From contig JALSHH010000032.1 of NCBI GenBank assembly GCA_026982335.1, forward strand, positions 1 to 57,632: DNA of 57,632 nucleotides. Direction: 5' to 3'. The stretch is from Phycisphaerales bacterium (GTDB lineage Bacteria > Planctomycetota > Phycisphaerae > Phycisphaerales > UBA1924). The notes under the pieces were generated by a model. It worked only from the letters and a program-made list of their open reading frames with translations, ran no database searches and was not told the DNA's origin. Within the stretch, counting starts at the first letter, position 1. The number at the start of each line of letters is the position of its first letter. Shown one piece after another: positions 8,778 through 17,942 of the stretch. A program made the position numbers and the translations under genes.

Positions 8778-9947
8778 CTAACTGAGATTCACTGGCATTA
8801 CAACATAGAGGAAATCGTTTCCAGCTTTGAACAATCCCGGTTTGTTCGGAGCTTTGAGCTCGATCATAACTTCTGGGTCGTGAACGACCTTGAGCGCATC
8901 GGTGATGAAGGTGGGATTGAACCCGATTTCGATGTCATTGCCGTCATAGGCAACGAGATCAACTTTGATATTCGCCTCACCCATTTCTGGTGCCCTGCTT
9001 GAAAGCTCAAGCGATTGGTCTTCGTTGGTGAAGGCAAGCCGAACACCCCGGGATTCTTCATTGGTCAACAGCGCTGCCCGTCTGACGGCCGAGGCGAGGG
9101 TGTCGCGGTTGAAAGTAACCTTGATGTCGAGATCTCGTGGGATAACATCCTCGTAGGGCGGGAAAGTGCCTTCGACGAGATTGGTAGTCAGGATGGCCCG
9201 CGAGTCGGTGGGCTCATCGCCAAAGGCGAAGACCGCTTGATTATCGGTGACGGCAATATGGACGGGCTCCTCTTCATCAACAGTGAGTTTCTGGATCATC
9301 GAGAGTGCCTTGGAGGGGATGATACACTGGGCATCTTCACCGGTGGCCGAGATGACGACGGATGATTTGGCGAGCCGACGCCCGTCGGTGGCGATCATTT
9401 CAAGTTTTTTGCCCTCACGGACCATCAATACGCCATTAATCGCGTATCGAGAATTTTCACGGGCTGCTGCAAAGAGTGTACGGGTGACAAGCGAGTCGAT
9501 GACGCCTGCTTGGGTGGTGAAGAGTGATTTCGCTGCAGCCGAGGTGGCCGAGCCTTCGGCAATTACCTTGTAATCGGCCAGTGCGGGAAAATCAGCAACA
9601 TCGAATCCATGGAGTGAGAAGAGGGCATCTTCGCCTTTGATTGTGGTCGTTTCACCTGTGGTTTCGAGGGTGAGTGTCGACTCATTATCCTCGGCCGAGA
9701 TAATTTGGCGGAGTTTGTCCGCCGGGATCAGCGCAGAGCCTTCTTGGGCGATATCAACACGCCCAATGCGGACGGTAAGCGAAATTTCGGCATCGGTGCC
9801 CGAGAGGGTGAGCTCAGCGCCTTCGTCGTTTTTGGTGGCGGCAAGTTTGATGCAGGTAAGCTGGGGGCGGGGTGAGCGTGATGCGACGACCCCAGAGACT
9901 TGATTGACCGCCTCGAGGAGAGCGGCTCGTTCACAGATGACTTTCAT
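8778..9947 (-). CDS. dnaN: DNA polymerase III beta sliding clamp
   Basis: The sliding clamp encircles DNA and tethers polymerase III and repair factors. The 389-residue product begins MKVICERAALLEAVNQVSGV and shows three successive clamp domains: the N-terminal one, a central one around FAAARENSRYAINGVLM and the motif TDGRRLA, and a C-terminal one ending FLYVVMPVNLS. The last segment matches the family ending (YvvMPmrl). The ATG at 9947 fits the family start; a longer open frame to 10031 has no homology-like sequence. dnaA, recF and gyrB are not next to it in this window, so the gene is not in the classical origin cluster. It is divergent from the transketolase gene across about 425 bases. 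Confidence 0.96.
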   Translation of the reverse strand: MKVICERAALLEAVNQVSGVVASRSPRPQLTCIKLAATKNDEGAELTLSGTDAEISLTVRIGRVDIAQEGSALIPADKLRQIISAEDNESTLTLETTGETTTIKGEDALFSLHGFDVADFPALADYKVIAEGSATSAAAKSLFTTQAGVIDSLVTRTLFAAARENSRYAINGVLMVREGKKLEMIATDGRRLAKSSVVISATGEDAQCIIPSKALSMIQKLTVDEEEPVHIAVTDNQAVFAFGDEPTDSRAILTTNLVEGTFPPYEDVIPRDLDIKVTFNRDTLASAVRRAALLTNEESRGVRLAFTNEDQSLELSSRAPEMGEANIKVDLVAYDGNDIEIGFNPTFITDALKVVHDPEVMIELKAPNKPGLFKAGNDFLYVVMPVNLS

Positions 9948-10372
9948 CGCGTAACTCCACATGCTGCCCGACTTTCGATTCAGAAAGGGGCTGCTGGTTC
10001 TGGTTCGTTTCGTGTGCGGTATGGTAGGCAATTAGGGGGGGCTGAGGGATATCTTGCAGATGGGTAATGGAAAATCCATCAGGTTGCGGATTGTGTGCAA
10101 ACAAAAACAGGACAACAAGGTCTTTTACGGATCGGCTGTGGGTGGAATGAGCAAACTGCGCGCCAAATCAAGAATTGACGCCGAATCAAGCCTTGGGGTC
10201 TCGCATGGGTCGGGCAAACGAGCTAGGATGGAGGCACAATTTGAATGTACGCTGCGCCGTGCTCTAGGACTCCAAACTCCTCGTGTAGAGGCGCGGGGAA
10301 TCCATAGAAACCACGGCGTTGGTCGTTTTTGAACGCGACGATGCTCGTTCAACAATAAAAAGGAATACACAC
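9948..10372. other. Intergenic region between divergent dnaN and tkt
   Basis: These 425 bases should hold the promoters of both genes. Short open frames cross them, but none has a ribosome binding site and coding-like composition. I see no convincing paired promoter boxes, no RNA gene and no DnaA box cluster. A purine-rich AAAAGGA just before 10373 is the tkt ribosome binding site. Confidence 0.5.
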
Positions 10373-12343
10373 ATGTCATACGAAGCTGCAGTGCACGCAC
10401 AGGCATTGGAACTTGATCGGTTGAGCTTAGAGATGACGGCTGCTGCGGGCACTGGCCATCCAACCAGCGCCATGAGTGTCGGACACCTTGTCACCACGCT
10501 GATGTTCACTTCAATGCGGTGGAGTCCGGATTATCCCAACTATCCAACTTCCGATCGACTGGTACTCTCCGAAGGGCATGCTGTTCCCGCGGTGTATGCT
10601 GCGATGGCATCGTTGGGTGTGGTCGTTGGCAAGGGCGATGACAAACGCAAGCTTACCGTTGATGACCTCTCGACCTTGCGCGATTGGCACTCGGTGCTCG
10701 ATGGACATCCCAATCCAATGGAAGGCGTCGATTTCTTCGATGCAGCGACGGGTTCACTTGGGCAGGGGCTCAGCGTTGCTGCTGGCGTTGCCAAAGCAGC
10801 ACGGATCGACAGGCTCGATCGACGCGTCTACTGCATCATCGGCGACGGCGAAGCACGCGAAGGACAAGTTGGCGAAGCACTCGACTTCATTGTCGATCAC
10901 CAACTGACCAATGTCTGTACCATTTTCAACAGCAACGAATTTGGGCAGGCCGATCGGGTTTCAGGTCAGCAAAGCCCAGAAGTCCTTACCCACAAGCTCC
11001 AGGCGTTTGGATTTGAAGTCATTGAGATTGACGGACATGCACCCACTGAGATCAAAGATGCGTTTGACAAGTTCATCAGCATCTCGGCCGATGAAAATGC
11101 CAAACCAATTGCAATCATCGCCAAGACCATCAAAGGCTGGGGCGCCCCATCAATGCAAGGTGGCGGGTGGCACGGCAAACCCGCAACCGGCGAGGCGCTT
11201 CAGAAAGCACTCGCCGAGCTCGCCGAGCGCCGCATCGAGCTCACCAGTGCACTAAGTGGCACCGATGAGTTCACCATCGAACCACCGACCGAAGCACCAG
11301 TCAAACCAGAGAACGATGCCGAGCTGCCGCCTTTGAGTGCAGCCATGGAGTCAATGGACATGGGACATGTGCTCCAATCGGGCCGATTTGCCACCCGCAA
11401 AGCCTATGGCGTGGCGCTGCGGGCATTGGGCAGCATCAACCCCGATGTCGTCGTGCTCGACGCCGATGTGTCCAATTCGACTTTCGCAGAAACCTTCAAG
11501 AAAGACGCCTCGCTGGAATCACGGTTCGTTGAGTGCAAAATCGCCGAGCAGAATATGGTTTCGGTGGGCGCGGGCATGAGTGCTGCGGGCAAGATGCCCT
11601 TCTGCTCGACTTTCGCCAAGTTCATGAACCGGGCCTACGACCAGATCGAAATGGCGATCAATTCAGGAGCAAATATCAAACTCATCGGTTCGCACGCCGG
11701 AATTACACTGGCAGCCGACGGACCAAGCCAGATGTCGCTTCCCGATGTTGCCTGGTTTCGTTCGTTCTCGACGATGACCGATCATCACGGCAACCCCGGA
11801 TGTTATATCCTTCAGCCCGCCGATGCCTACGCGGCCTACGCCCTCACCGGGGTAATGGCCGAGTATGAATCCATGTGCTACATGCGAACGATTCGAGCCG
11901 ATACTGAGCTGCTCTACTCCGATGACCATGTATTCAACCTCGGCGGATTTGAAACACTCGCCCAAGGACGCGACATCGTGCTCGCGGCATCGGGGATCAT
12001 GGTCCACGAAGGGAATAAGGCGGTCGAAATCCTCGACAAGGCAGGCGTGAGTGCGACGCTGCTCGATATGTACTCGATCCCGTTTGATACCGACAAGCTC
12101 CTCGATATCGTCGGCGAGAACGGCGGATTCATCATCTCACTCGAAGACAACTACGGCGGCGGGCTCGGCTCGGCAATCGCCGACGCATTGATGGAATCTG
12201 GCGACGGATTCGAACTGGCACAGATGTTCGTCAAACGAATACCCAAGAGCGCCCGTACCGCTGACGAAATGCTCGAGATGTGCGGGCTGACCGCACAAGA
12301 TATTGCCAACAAGGTGATGGAACTCCTCGGTGTTGCCGTCTAA
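10373..12343 (+). CDS. tkt: Transketolase
   Basis: Transketolase moves two-carbon units between sugar phosphates using thiamine diphosphate in the pentose phosphate pathway. The 656-residue single chain has the N-terminal substrate/TPP region (GTGHPTSAMS, SEGHAVPAVYA) and the GDGEAREGQ...N TPP-binding motif. The pyrimidine-binding domain (CKIAEQNMVSVGAGMSAAGK, with the Glu that contacts TPP) and the C-terminal transketolase domain follow. The ATG at 10373 has AAAAGGA upstream; an in-frame ATG at 10319 is less likely. It is followed by a strong hairpin with a T-run, so it appears to be transcribed alone. Confidence 0.93.
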   Translation: MSYEAAVHAQALELDRLSLEMTAAAGTGHPTSAMSVGHLVTTLMFTSMRWSPDYPNYPTSDRLVLSEGHAVPAVYAAMASLGVVVGKGDDKRKLTVDDLSTLRDWHSVLDGHPNPMEGVDFFDAATGSLGQGLSVAAGVAKAARIDRLDRRVYCIIGDGEAREGQVGEALDFIVDHQLTNVCTIFNSNEFGQADRVSGQQSPEVLTHKLQAFGFEVIEIDGHAPTEIKDAFDKFISISADENAKPIAIIAKTIKGWGAPSMQGGGWHGKPATGEALQKALAELAERRIELTSALSGTDEFTIEPPTEAPVKPENDAELPPLSAAMESMDMGHVLQSGRFATRKAYGVALRALGSINPDVVVLDADVSNSTFAETFKKDASLESRFVECKIAEQNMVSVGAGMSAAGKMPFCSTFAKFMNRAYDQIEMAINSGANIKLIGSHAGITLAADGPSQMSLPDVAWFRSFSTMTDHHGNPGCYILQPADAYAAYALTGVMAEYESMCYMRTIRADTELLYSDDHVFNLGGFETLAQGRDIVLAASGIMVHEGNKAVEILDKAGVSATLLDMYSIPFDTDKLLDIVGENGGFIISLEDNYGGGLGSAIADALMESGDGFELAQMFVKRIPKSARTADEMLEMCGLTAQDIANKVMELLGVAV

Positions 12344-12368
12344 ATGATCTGACCCAGAGTCACAATCC

Positions 12369-12400
12369 AATCCCCAGTTCAAACGAGTTGGGGATTTTTA
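12369..12400 (+). terminator. Rho-independent terminator after tkt
   Basis: Arms AATCCCCA (12369-12376) and TGGGGATT (12389-12396) form a perfect 8-bp stem with a 12-base loop and are followed by TTTA on the plus strand. The hairpin starts 25 bases after the tkt stop codon. Confidence 0.8.
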
Positions 12401-12411
12401 TTTGCGCGCAT

Positions 12412-12434
12412 AAAAAACCGGGCCCAAGGCCCGG
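12412..12434 (-). terminator. Rho-independent terminator after the peptidase gene
   Basis: Arms CCGGGCC (12418-12424) and GGCCCGG (12428-12434) with a 3-base loop are followed on the minus strand by six T residues (12417-12412). It lies about 34 bases beyond the stop of the dockerin-tailed peptidase gene and faces the tkt terminator. Confidence 0.85.
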
Positions 12435-12467
12435 GTTGTGTGTTAAAGAGATGGATTCGACAATTTT

Positions 12468-14612
12468 TTATGGACAACCTGCACCAAAGGCAGCAAGGAA
12501 GGCTGAGACATCGAAGAAGTTGAATGCTCCGTCATTGTTGAAGTCCGCGACTGGATCCATCGCGTTGAATGCGCTGAGGAAGGCTGAGACATCAAAGAAG
12601 TTGAGCACGCCGTCGCCGGTGATATCGGGCGGACATGGGGCAAGGACCGTGATGGTATTGGTATCCGAGACCCAGTTGTTGTCAAGGGTTGGGTCAAGCC
12701 CGAGTGACTCGTCCACGATCGTTCCAATGTAATAAGTGCCCGGAGCCAAGTCATTTGGAATTTGAACCAATGAGTTACTCCAAATGCTGTTGCCTACGGG
12801 AATCGGTCCGTAGGACCGGTCTTCCATGAAGGTGTCGAAAGTCGAGATGATCTGGTTGGTCGATGCACGGAACTCGAGAGAGACATCGCCCGAAATGCGT
12901 TCGCCAACATTGAATGTTCGATGTGTGACCGAGACATATTCACCGGGGTAGTACGAACCGGCGACAGCATCGCAGAGGGTGGCTTCAAGATCAGGTCGTG
13001 CGAGATTGACCGTGATCTGCTGGGCATCCCAGGTGTCGGTGTCGTTGTTGGATGAAAAACTGTCGGTGCCCGAATCAAGAATCGCGCCGATCCAGTAATC
13101 ACCCGGAGGCGTATCAAGCGGAATGATCGGGGCGGGTACATGGAAATTTATTGTCTGCATCGCTGCGAAGTCAACATCATAGATCCAAGTCGCCAAGAGT
13201 GTGTCGGCAGAAGAGATGTTGTTGTTGGTCGAAAGGTAGATCCGCAGCGTGTATAAATCAGCAGCAGGGTCGTTGTTGGTTGCATTGGCGATCGCGACAA
13301 GTGCGCCTGCATCCATCGCCTGCCCTTGGAGCACGCTGGTCGATCCGCTTGCGCGGAACCTGAGTGCTTCGAGATCGAAAGTGTTGCCTCGGGTATTGTT
13401 TTCAAAGGTCTGCATGTCGGTGACAAATGTTTGCCAGAGTTTGCAATAGCGTCCCCAGTTATTTCGATTGGAAGTTGAGCAGACCGCATGGACATACCGG
13501 TTGTCATCGACAATGTAATACATGCCCGAACCCGACATGCCGCCCCAGACGGTGTCGAGGCAGTTTCCTCCAGTGGCCAGTTCCATTTGGTTGTTGGGGC
13601 ATGAGTCGATCGTGCCGTTCCAGTAGTACATATCTGTTCCGGTGTGGAGTCCTGGTGTTGGGCAGTTTTCTGTCGGGTATGAGAAGTTGTGGTAGGTGCG
13701 CGACTGGATTGTGGCGCAGCTTTGCCCCCATGCCCAGCCGTACCACCCAGTAAGCATCCCGATATTTCGACTGGATCCTCGGGTAATGCGGATAAGTCCG
13801 GCGTCTGCATCAAAGTCACCGTTGTTGATATAGTTCGTGCCGGCGAGGAACACAGAACCAAAGGCATACCCGAAGTTTTCGATCACTTCGTTGCTATCAG
13901 GGGCATTAAACTGTCCGTTGTTCGAGACACCATCCCATGCTGGATAGATATACACAATGTCGGCCCAGTCATTGATGACGATTCCGTTGGGGGTGCGCGC
14001 ATAAACACAATGGGCAGCAGTAAGTACAACACCTGAGTCTTGCATTGAACCCGAGCAGACAAACCAGCGTTGAATACCGTTGATGTCGGTGAATCGCATC
14101 ACAAGTTTGACATTGCCCGAGCGAGGCCAGGAATCAAGGCTACTTGCGAGGACCATGTTTCCGAATCCTCGCCCGATTTCATCCGAGTTGTCGATCAGGT
14201 TTCCGAATCCCGGATAATCTCCTTCGATACTCTGCCCACCGATGGCATTGGTGTTTGAGAGGGGGATCGGGAGTTCGCGGGTTTCGCCAGTGACGGCATC
14301 ATGGAAAGTCATTCCTGATTCGCCGCCCGCAGGGGTGATTCCCGGTGCGACCGGATCGGGCATGGGCATCCACGGAATCTGATCGATTGGTGGATGGGGG
14401 AGTGCGAGCTTGCGATCTTGGGAAACCTTGGATCGAAAGAGCTCGCCGGCGTGCTCGCCGGAGACTGGTGAGACGGGGGCTCCATCAGTGGCGACGGGGC
14501 GTTGTCCCTCTCTGAGCATTGAACCTTGGTCGGCTGCCAATGCGCCTGTGGTAACCAAGGCGCTTATCGCAGCGATGCCAGCAATGGCGCCATACAAATT
14601 GCGACAATTCAT
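12468..14612 (-). CDS. Secreted trypsin/V8-like serine peptidase with CARDB-like repeats and GC-type dockerin tail
   Basis: This 714-residue exported protein has a signal peptide (residues 1-27, ending ALAA) and a serine peptidase domain. The triad can be read as His 201 (LTAAHCVY), Asp 270 (FDADAGLIRI) and Ser 360 (GGMSGSGMY), the last in the GxSGS form typical of V8-like/glutamyl endopeptidases. Two CARDB-like beta-sandwich domains follow at about residues 415-535 and 537-655 (STNNNISSADTLLATW; ASTNQIISTFDTF). The last 55 residues are the double FFD tail shared with the next seven minus-strand genes, ending GCP. AAGGAG lies upstream of the ATG. It probably acts outside the inner membrane; the substrate is unknown. 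Confidence 0.9.
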   Translation of the reverse strand: MNCRNLYGAIAGIAAISALVTTGALAADQGSMLREGQRPVATDGAPVSPVSGEHAGELFRSKVSQDRKLALPHPPIDQIPWMPMPDPVAPGITPAGGESGMTFHDAVTGETRELPIPLSNTNAIGGQSIEGDYPGFGNLIDNSDEIGRGFGNMVLASSLDSWPRSGNVKLVMRFTDINGIQRWFVCSGSMQDSGVVLTAAHCVYARTPNGIVINDWADIVYIYPAWDGVSNNGQFNAPDSNEVIENFGYAFGSVFLAGTNYINNGDFDADAGLIRITRGSSRNIGMLTGWYGWAWGQSCATIQSRTYHNFSYPTENCPTPGLHTGTDMYYWNGTIDSCPNNQMELATGGNCLDTVWGGMSGSGMYYIVDDNRYVHAVCSTSNRNNWGRYCKLWQTFVTDMQTFENNTRGNTFDLEALRFRASGSTSVLQGQAMDAGALVAIANATNNDPAADLYTLRIYLSTNNNISSADTLLATWIYDVDFAAMQTINFHVPAPIIPLDTPPGDYWIGAILDSGTDSFSSNNDTDTWDAQQITVNLARPDLEATLCDAVAGSYYPGEYVSVTHRTFNVGERISGDVSLEFRASTNQIISTFDTFMEDRSYGPIPVGNSIWSNSLVQIPNDLAPGTYYIGTIVDESLGLDPTLDNNWVSDTNTITVLAPCPPDITGDGVLNFFDVSAFLSAFNAMDPVADFNNDGAFNFFDVSAFLAAFGAGCP

Positions 14613-15151
14613 CGTTTTCTCCTTTCACTGTTGTGTGGTTTGCTCGTGGGCAACAAAGCATTCTGCCTGATGTGTTCCGCATGCTCATTAAGAAACGGGA
14701 CTCAAAAATCTTCCTCGCTTCTGCACACAACACAGCCGAGCCACAAGGCTCAGTCATGAAAAAGCTGTCCAAGCTCAAGCTACAGTTACCGCATATGCCC
14801 CTGCGGAGCGATACCCCGCTTTTGGCAAAGTTTTCCGTGACATCGAGAATAATGTTGACGAAAACAAAACACTTTGAACATTCTCAAAGGTGCTGCGTAT
14901 TTTAGAGTTGGCACATCAAGATTACGAGCTGCCCCATACAAAAAATCCCTCAAGAAAAGACACTGTGGTTCTAGTGTAGCAGGAAAACACGGACAAATTT
15001 GCGAAAAAAGACAAAATATAACCAGAATGATCATTCAGGAATGGGTGTGCCCCTTGTTTGGGTGGTTGTGTGTGTGGAAATTGTTTTGAATAGAGTATGT
15101 GGAGTATTGGGCGGAGCGTGCCGGGGTGGTTGAGGGGGTGGATAGCGAGGT
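14613..15151. other. Intergenic region between divergent peptidase and regulator genes
   Basis: These 539 bases separate the peptidase gene (minus) from the winged-helix regulator (plus). A 5-bp hairpin GAGCC-ACAA-GGCTC lies at 14738-14751. On the plus strand TTGAAC (14874-14879) and TATTTT (14898-14903), 18 bases apart, form a weak promoter-like pair. The region is AT-rich and no open frame in it looks coding. It is the obvious place for operators of the regulator, but I see no clear palindrome. Confidence 0.4.
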
Positions 15152-15739
15152 ATGATGAGTCAGGTATGTAAAGTGATTAAAAATGAGCATGTAATTTCTG
15201 CACCCAAAGATATGTGGGTTTTGGCAAGCCCCGTTCGAATGGAAGTGCTCAATGCGGTGTGTGCACTCGAAGAATGTTCTGCGGGTGAGATAGCAACATT
15301 TACTGGTCGGTCACGCACTTCGCTTTATCCTCATATCGAACAACTCATCAAAGCAGGATTGATTCTTGAAGGTGAAGTTCGTTTGGCAGGCAAGCGATAT
15401 GAACAACTCTACCACCCAATTGCACGAACCATACGTATTAAACACAATCCGAAAGATCCGGAGGTGGTGGCTTATCACCAAGCTCATGGTAAGGCGGCGG
15501 GGCGGATGATGACCCGATTGCATGAACGAGCCATCGACGATCCGAAGGCGGTTGTTCGCGGACCATTGCGCGATACTTACTTGGGGATTATTTCTGCCTG
15601 GGTGAATGACGATTCACTCGAAGAGATTAATGAGTTGGTCGGGAGGATTTGGGAAATATGCCGAAATTCTCACCCTAGTGATGACAAGCGATTGGTTAAT
15701 ATTGGGATCATGCTTGCGCCCAATCGCCGTAAGGATTGA
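15152..15739 (+). CDS. ArsR-like winged-helix transcriptional regulator
   Basis: A 195-residue DNA-binding protein. Residues about 25-90 form a winged helix: LASPVRMEVLNAVCALEECS, the recognition helix in GRSRTSLYPHIEQLIKAGLI, then a wing with YEQLYHP. This fits the ArsR/PadR-like winged-helix superfamily. The remaining 100 residues are helical and charged, without metal-binding Cys/His clusters, so an effector cannot be named. Two ATGs (15152, 15155) follow GAGG closely. It is the only plus-strand gene inside the cluster of eight dockerin-tailed genes, divergent from the peptidase gene and convergent with the multiheme cytochrome gene (about 20 bases apart). It could control the cluster; this is inference from position only. 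Confidence 0.8.
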   Translation: MMSQVCKVIKNEHVISAPKDMWVLASPVRMEVLNAVCALEECSAGEIATFTGRSRTSLYPHIEQLIKAGLILEGEVRLAGKRYEQLYHPIARTIRIKHNPKDPEVVAYHQAHGKAAGRMMTRLHERAIDDPKAVVRGPLRDTYLGIISAWVNDDSLEEINELVGRIWEICRNSHPSDDKRLVNIGIMLAPNRRKD

Positions 15740-15758
15740 TTGTTGATTTTGATCGCTT

Positions 15759-17654
15759 TTATGGACATCCGCTCTCAAAGGCAAGCAGGAACACGGAGAT
15801 ATCAAAAAAGTCAAATTTGCCATCATTTGTAAAATCGGCGATCGGATTTTGCTGTCCAAAGGCGGTCAGGAACGCAGAGAGATCAAAGAAGTTGAGCAAC
15901 CCATCGCCAGTCATATCTGCCGGGCATGTCGATGGGAAGATGAAGGTGCCTACATCCATCTCAACGATGGGGCTTTTTCCGGTGATGACCCATTGGTCAT
16001 AAACCTCTTGCCCACGCGAGTCGGTGACATTTTGGTCTCGGAGAAATTCGATGTATTCTTTGCTGGTGGTTTGGAAGTAGACTCGGACATCGGCCCTCAC
16101 TGCTCCTTGCGGGACTGTGTATTGGGTGTCGTCCCAATATTCACCATCGGCATAGGTATAGGCGACAGGCTCTGCCTGGACAGACTGAAAGTTGGCGTTG
16201 GTAAATCCGCGTGGGGGGATGCGATTGTCCTTGTAGCGTACATTGCTGAGGACAAAGTGGAAGTTTGGTCCTGCGGGTACGCCGGTCAGTGCACTGACGG
16301 CTTCATCTGGTCCAAGTTTTGCCTCATAGACCTTGGTGTCTTCTGTGGTGAGCAAAGCGGTTTCTTGGTCATAGGCACCGTGCTCGGCGATCATGGTATT
16401 GTTGGCATCAAAAAACTGGACATTGATCCACATGCGCCGCCCTTCGGGATAACCAGTGGGGAGTTTATGTCCGGTTTGGTTGATGATGCGAACATTGAGT
16501 TCGTCGCCGACCATTGAGAGCTCCATATCTGAAGCGTCGCGGAGCATTTCTTCTGCTCGCTCGATGGATTGGGCGACAAGTTCAGGCTGGAGCCCGGTGA
16601 CAAAGTCGTTGGGATTAAGGTTGCGAATAGCATTGAGTACCCAGTTGTTGCCGCCACTGAACGAGTGGGTGGAATAGTTGGGCCTATTTTCCTCGAATCG
16701 GCACGCCTGGAGGTCGGTTTCAGGCATGTGACAATCCTGACAACTCGATACGGCCGGGAGCGCGGTTTCGTACCGATCCCCGATTGGAACGGGGCCTTTG
16801 GCAAAATCACTCATCAGCCACTCGGAGTAAGTGCGCTCGATGGGGAAAGTATCGTAAACATTGTTAGTAGGGTGGGGGGCATCGAGTTCGTTGAGCACAT
16901 AGGTGCCATCGGGTTGGGCGGTAAAAACGGGGTTGGAAACATCATGGCATGTTTTGCACAGGTTCGAAGTCTGATGGAAGGGCGATTGTTCCCAATCGTG
17001 GTAGAAGAAGTCAGGTCCTTGGTCATATGGTCCACGCCGACGATCGAGCGGGTCGATCACAAAGGCTCCCGAGTGTGATTGATCCTGGGTTGGCGCATCT
17101 GCCCCAAGATTGTTGAGGATATCGAGGTCAACAACCGGCGAGATTCCGGGTTTGTAATCCGGGTCGGCCATACGATGACAGACGCTGCACGAGACACCTT
17201 GTAAGTCGATATCGAGCAGGGCCGATCCATCGGTTGGGGTCGATCGTCCTTCAAGCCATCCGCCGGGGGTGTGGCAACGAAGACACAAGTCGCCCGCAAA
17301 GGCTGCGTCTTGGTTGGCGATGGTCAAGGCTGCGAGGAACAGCGGGTCGCGCATCGATTGCCCCATCATCGAAGCCGACCATGTTGCGAAAATATCATGT
17401 GCCTCGTCATAGAACCCGTGACAGCTGGCGCAGGTATCCGAGCCAACAATTTCATGGGTCAATGAATTTGGCTGAGTTCCAGGCATGCGGAAGTCGTTGA
17501 GTGTGGTCGGAACCTGGACCTGAACCTGCTCCTGAGGCTCGCCGACAAAGCCCATCGCAATCAGCCCGACACTCAACCCAAACCCAACAAAAAAAGTGCC
17601 TTTGCCAGTGCGCATGGCGCTCGTCAGGGTGCTGATAGAAAAACCGCTGTGCAT
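15759..17654 (-). CDS. Exported five-heme cytochrome c with GC-type dockerin tail
   Basis: A 631-residue exported protein with a hydrophobic N-terminal segment (about residues 20-38) and five CxxCH heme-attachment motifs: CASCH (75-79), CLRCH (124-128), CSVCH (156-160), CKTCH (233-237) and CQDCH (305-309). This marks a multiheme c-type cytochrome for electron transfer in the periplasm or outside the cell. Residues about 340-570 are a beta-rich region (RIINQTGHKLPTGYPEGRRM is a recognisable stretch seen in related cytochromes). The tail of 55 residues ends SGCP. GGAGA lies upstream of the ATG at 17654; an internal ATG (Met 14) is possible. Redox partners are unknown. Confidence 0.9.
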   Translation of the reverse strand: MHSGFSISTLTSAMRTGKGTFFVGFGLSVGLIAMGFVGEPQEQVQVQVPTTLNDFRMPGTQPNSLTHEIVGSDTCASCHGFYDEAHDIFATWSASMMGQSMRDPLFLAALTIANQDAAFAGDLCLRCHTPGGWLEGRSTPTDGSALLDIDLQGVSCSVCHRMADPDYKPGISPVVDLDILNNLGADAPTQDQSHSGAFVIDPLDRRRGPYDQGPDFFYHDWEQSPFHQTSNLCKTCHDVSNPVFTAQPDGTYVLNELDAPHPTNNVYDTFPIERTYSEWLMSDFAKGPVPIGDRYETALPAVSSCQDCHMPETDLQACRFEENRPNYSTHSFSGGNNWVLNAIRNLNPNDFVTGLQPELVAQSIERAEEMLRDASDMELSMVGDELNVRIINQTGHKLPTGYPEGRRMWINVQFFDANNTMIAEHGAYDQETALLTTEDTKVYEAKLGPDEAVSALTGVPAGPNFHFVLSNVRYKDNRIPPRGFTNANFQSVQAEPVAYTYADGEYWDDTQYTVPQGAVRADVRVYFQTTSKEYIEFLRDQNVTDSRGQEVYDQWVITGKSPIVEMDVGTFIFPSTCPADMTGDGLLNFFDLSAFLTAFGQQNPIADFTNDGKFDFFDISVFLLAFESGCP

Positions 17655-17891
17655 GCTCGTTCTCCGACAGATTTGATTTCAACAAGTTCGGTGTGGAGTC
17701 ACACCGCGTCATGTATAGATTCTTATTTGGTCGGCTTAGTGTTGCAAGAACTTCGATGAATTCCTCGCAAAACAAGGCAATTTTCTCCGATTTCCTCCCG
17801 CAGTCCAAACGAAGACAAAGCAGCACAAACCAAGATAACGGAGGTGGTTGTCAAGAATGAGTGGTCATGGATAATATGGTTCTCTTTGCAA

Positions 17892-17915
17892 GAAAAAACC
17901 CGGGGAAGCCCGGGT
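17892..17915 (-). terminator. Rho-independent terminator
   Basis: Arms AACCCGGG (17896-17903) and CCCGGGTT (17908-17915) with a 4-base loop are followed on the minus strand by a T-run (17897-17892). It lies 27 bases beyond the stop of the beta-repeat dockerin gene. Confidence 0.85.
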
Positions 17916-17942
17916 TGCAAGGTAAGGGTGGTTTTAGTGTTG

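Noticed and set aside
8778-10372. Possible replication origin next to dnaN
   Set aside because: dnaA, recF and gyrB are absent and the intergenic region lacks clustered DnaA boxes.
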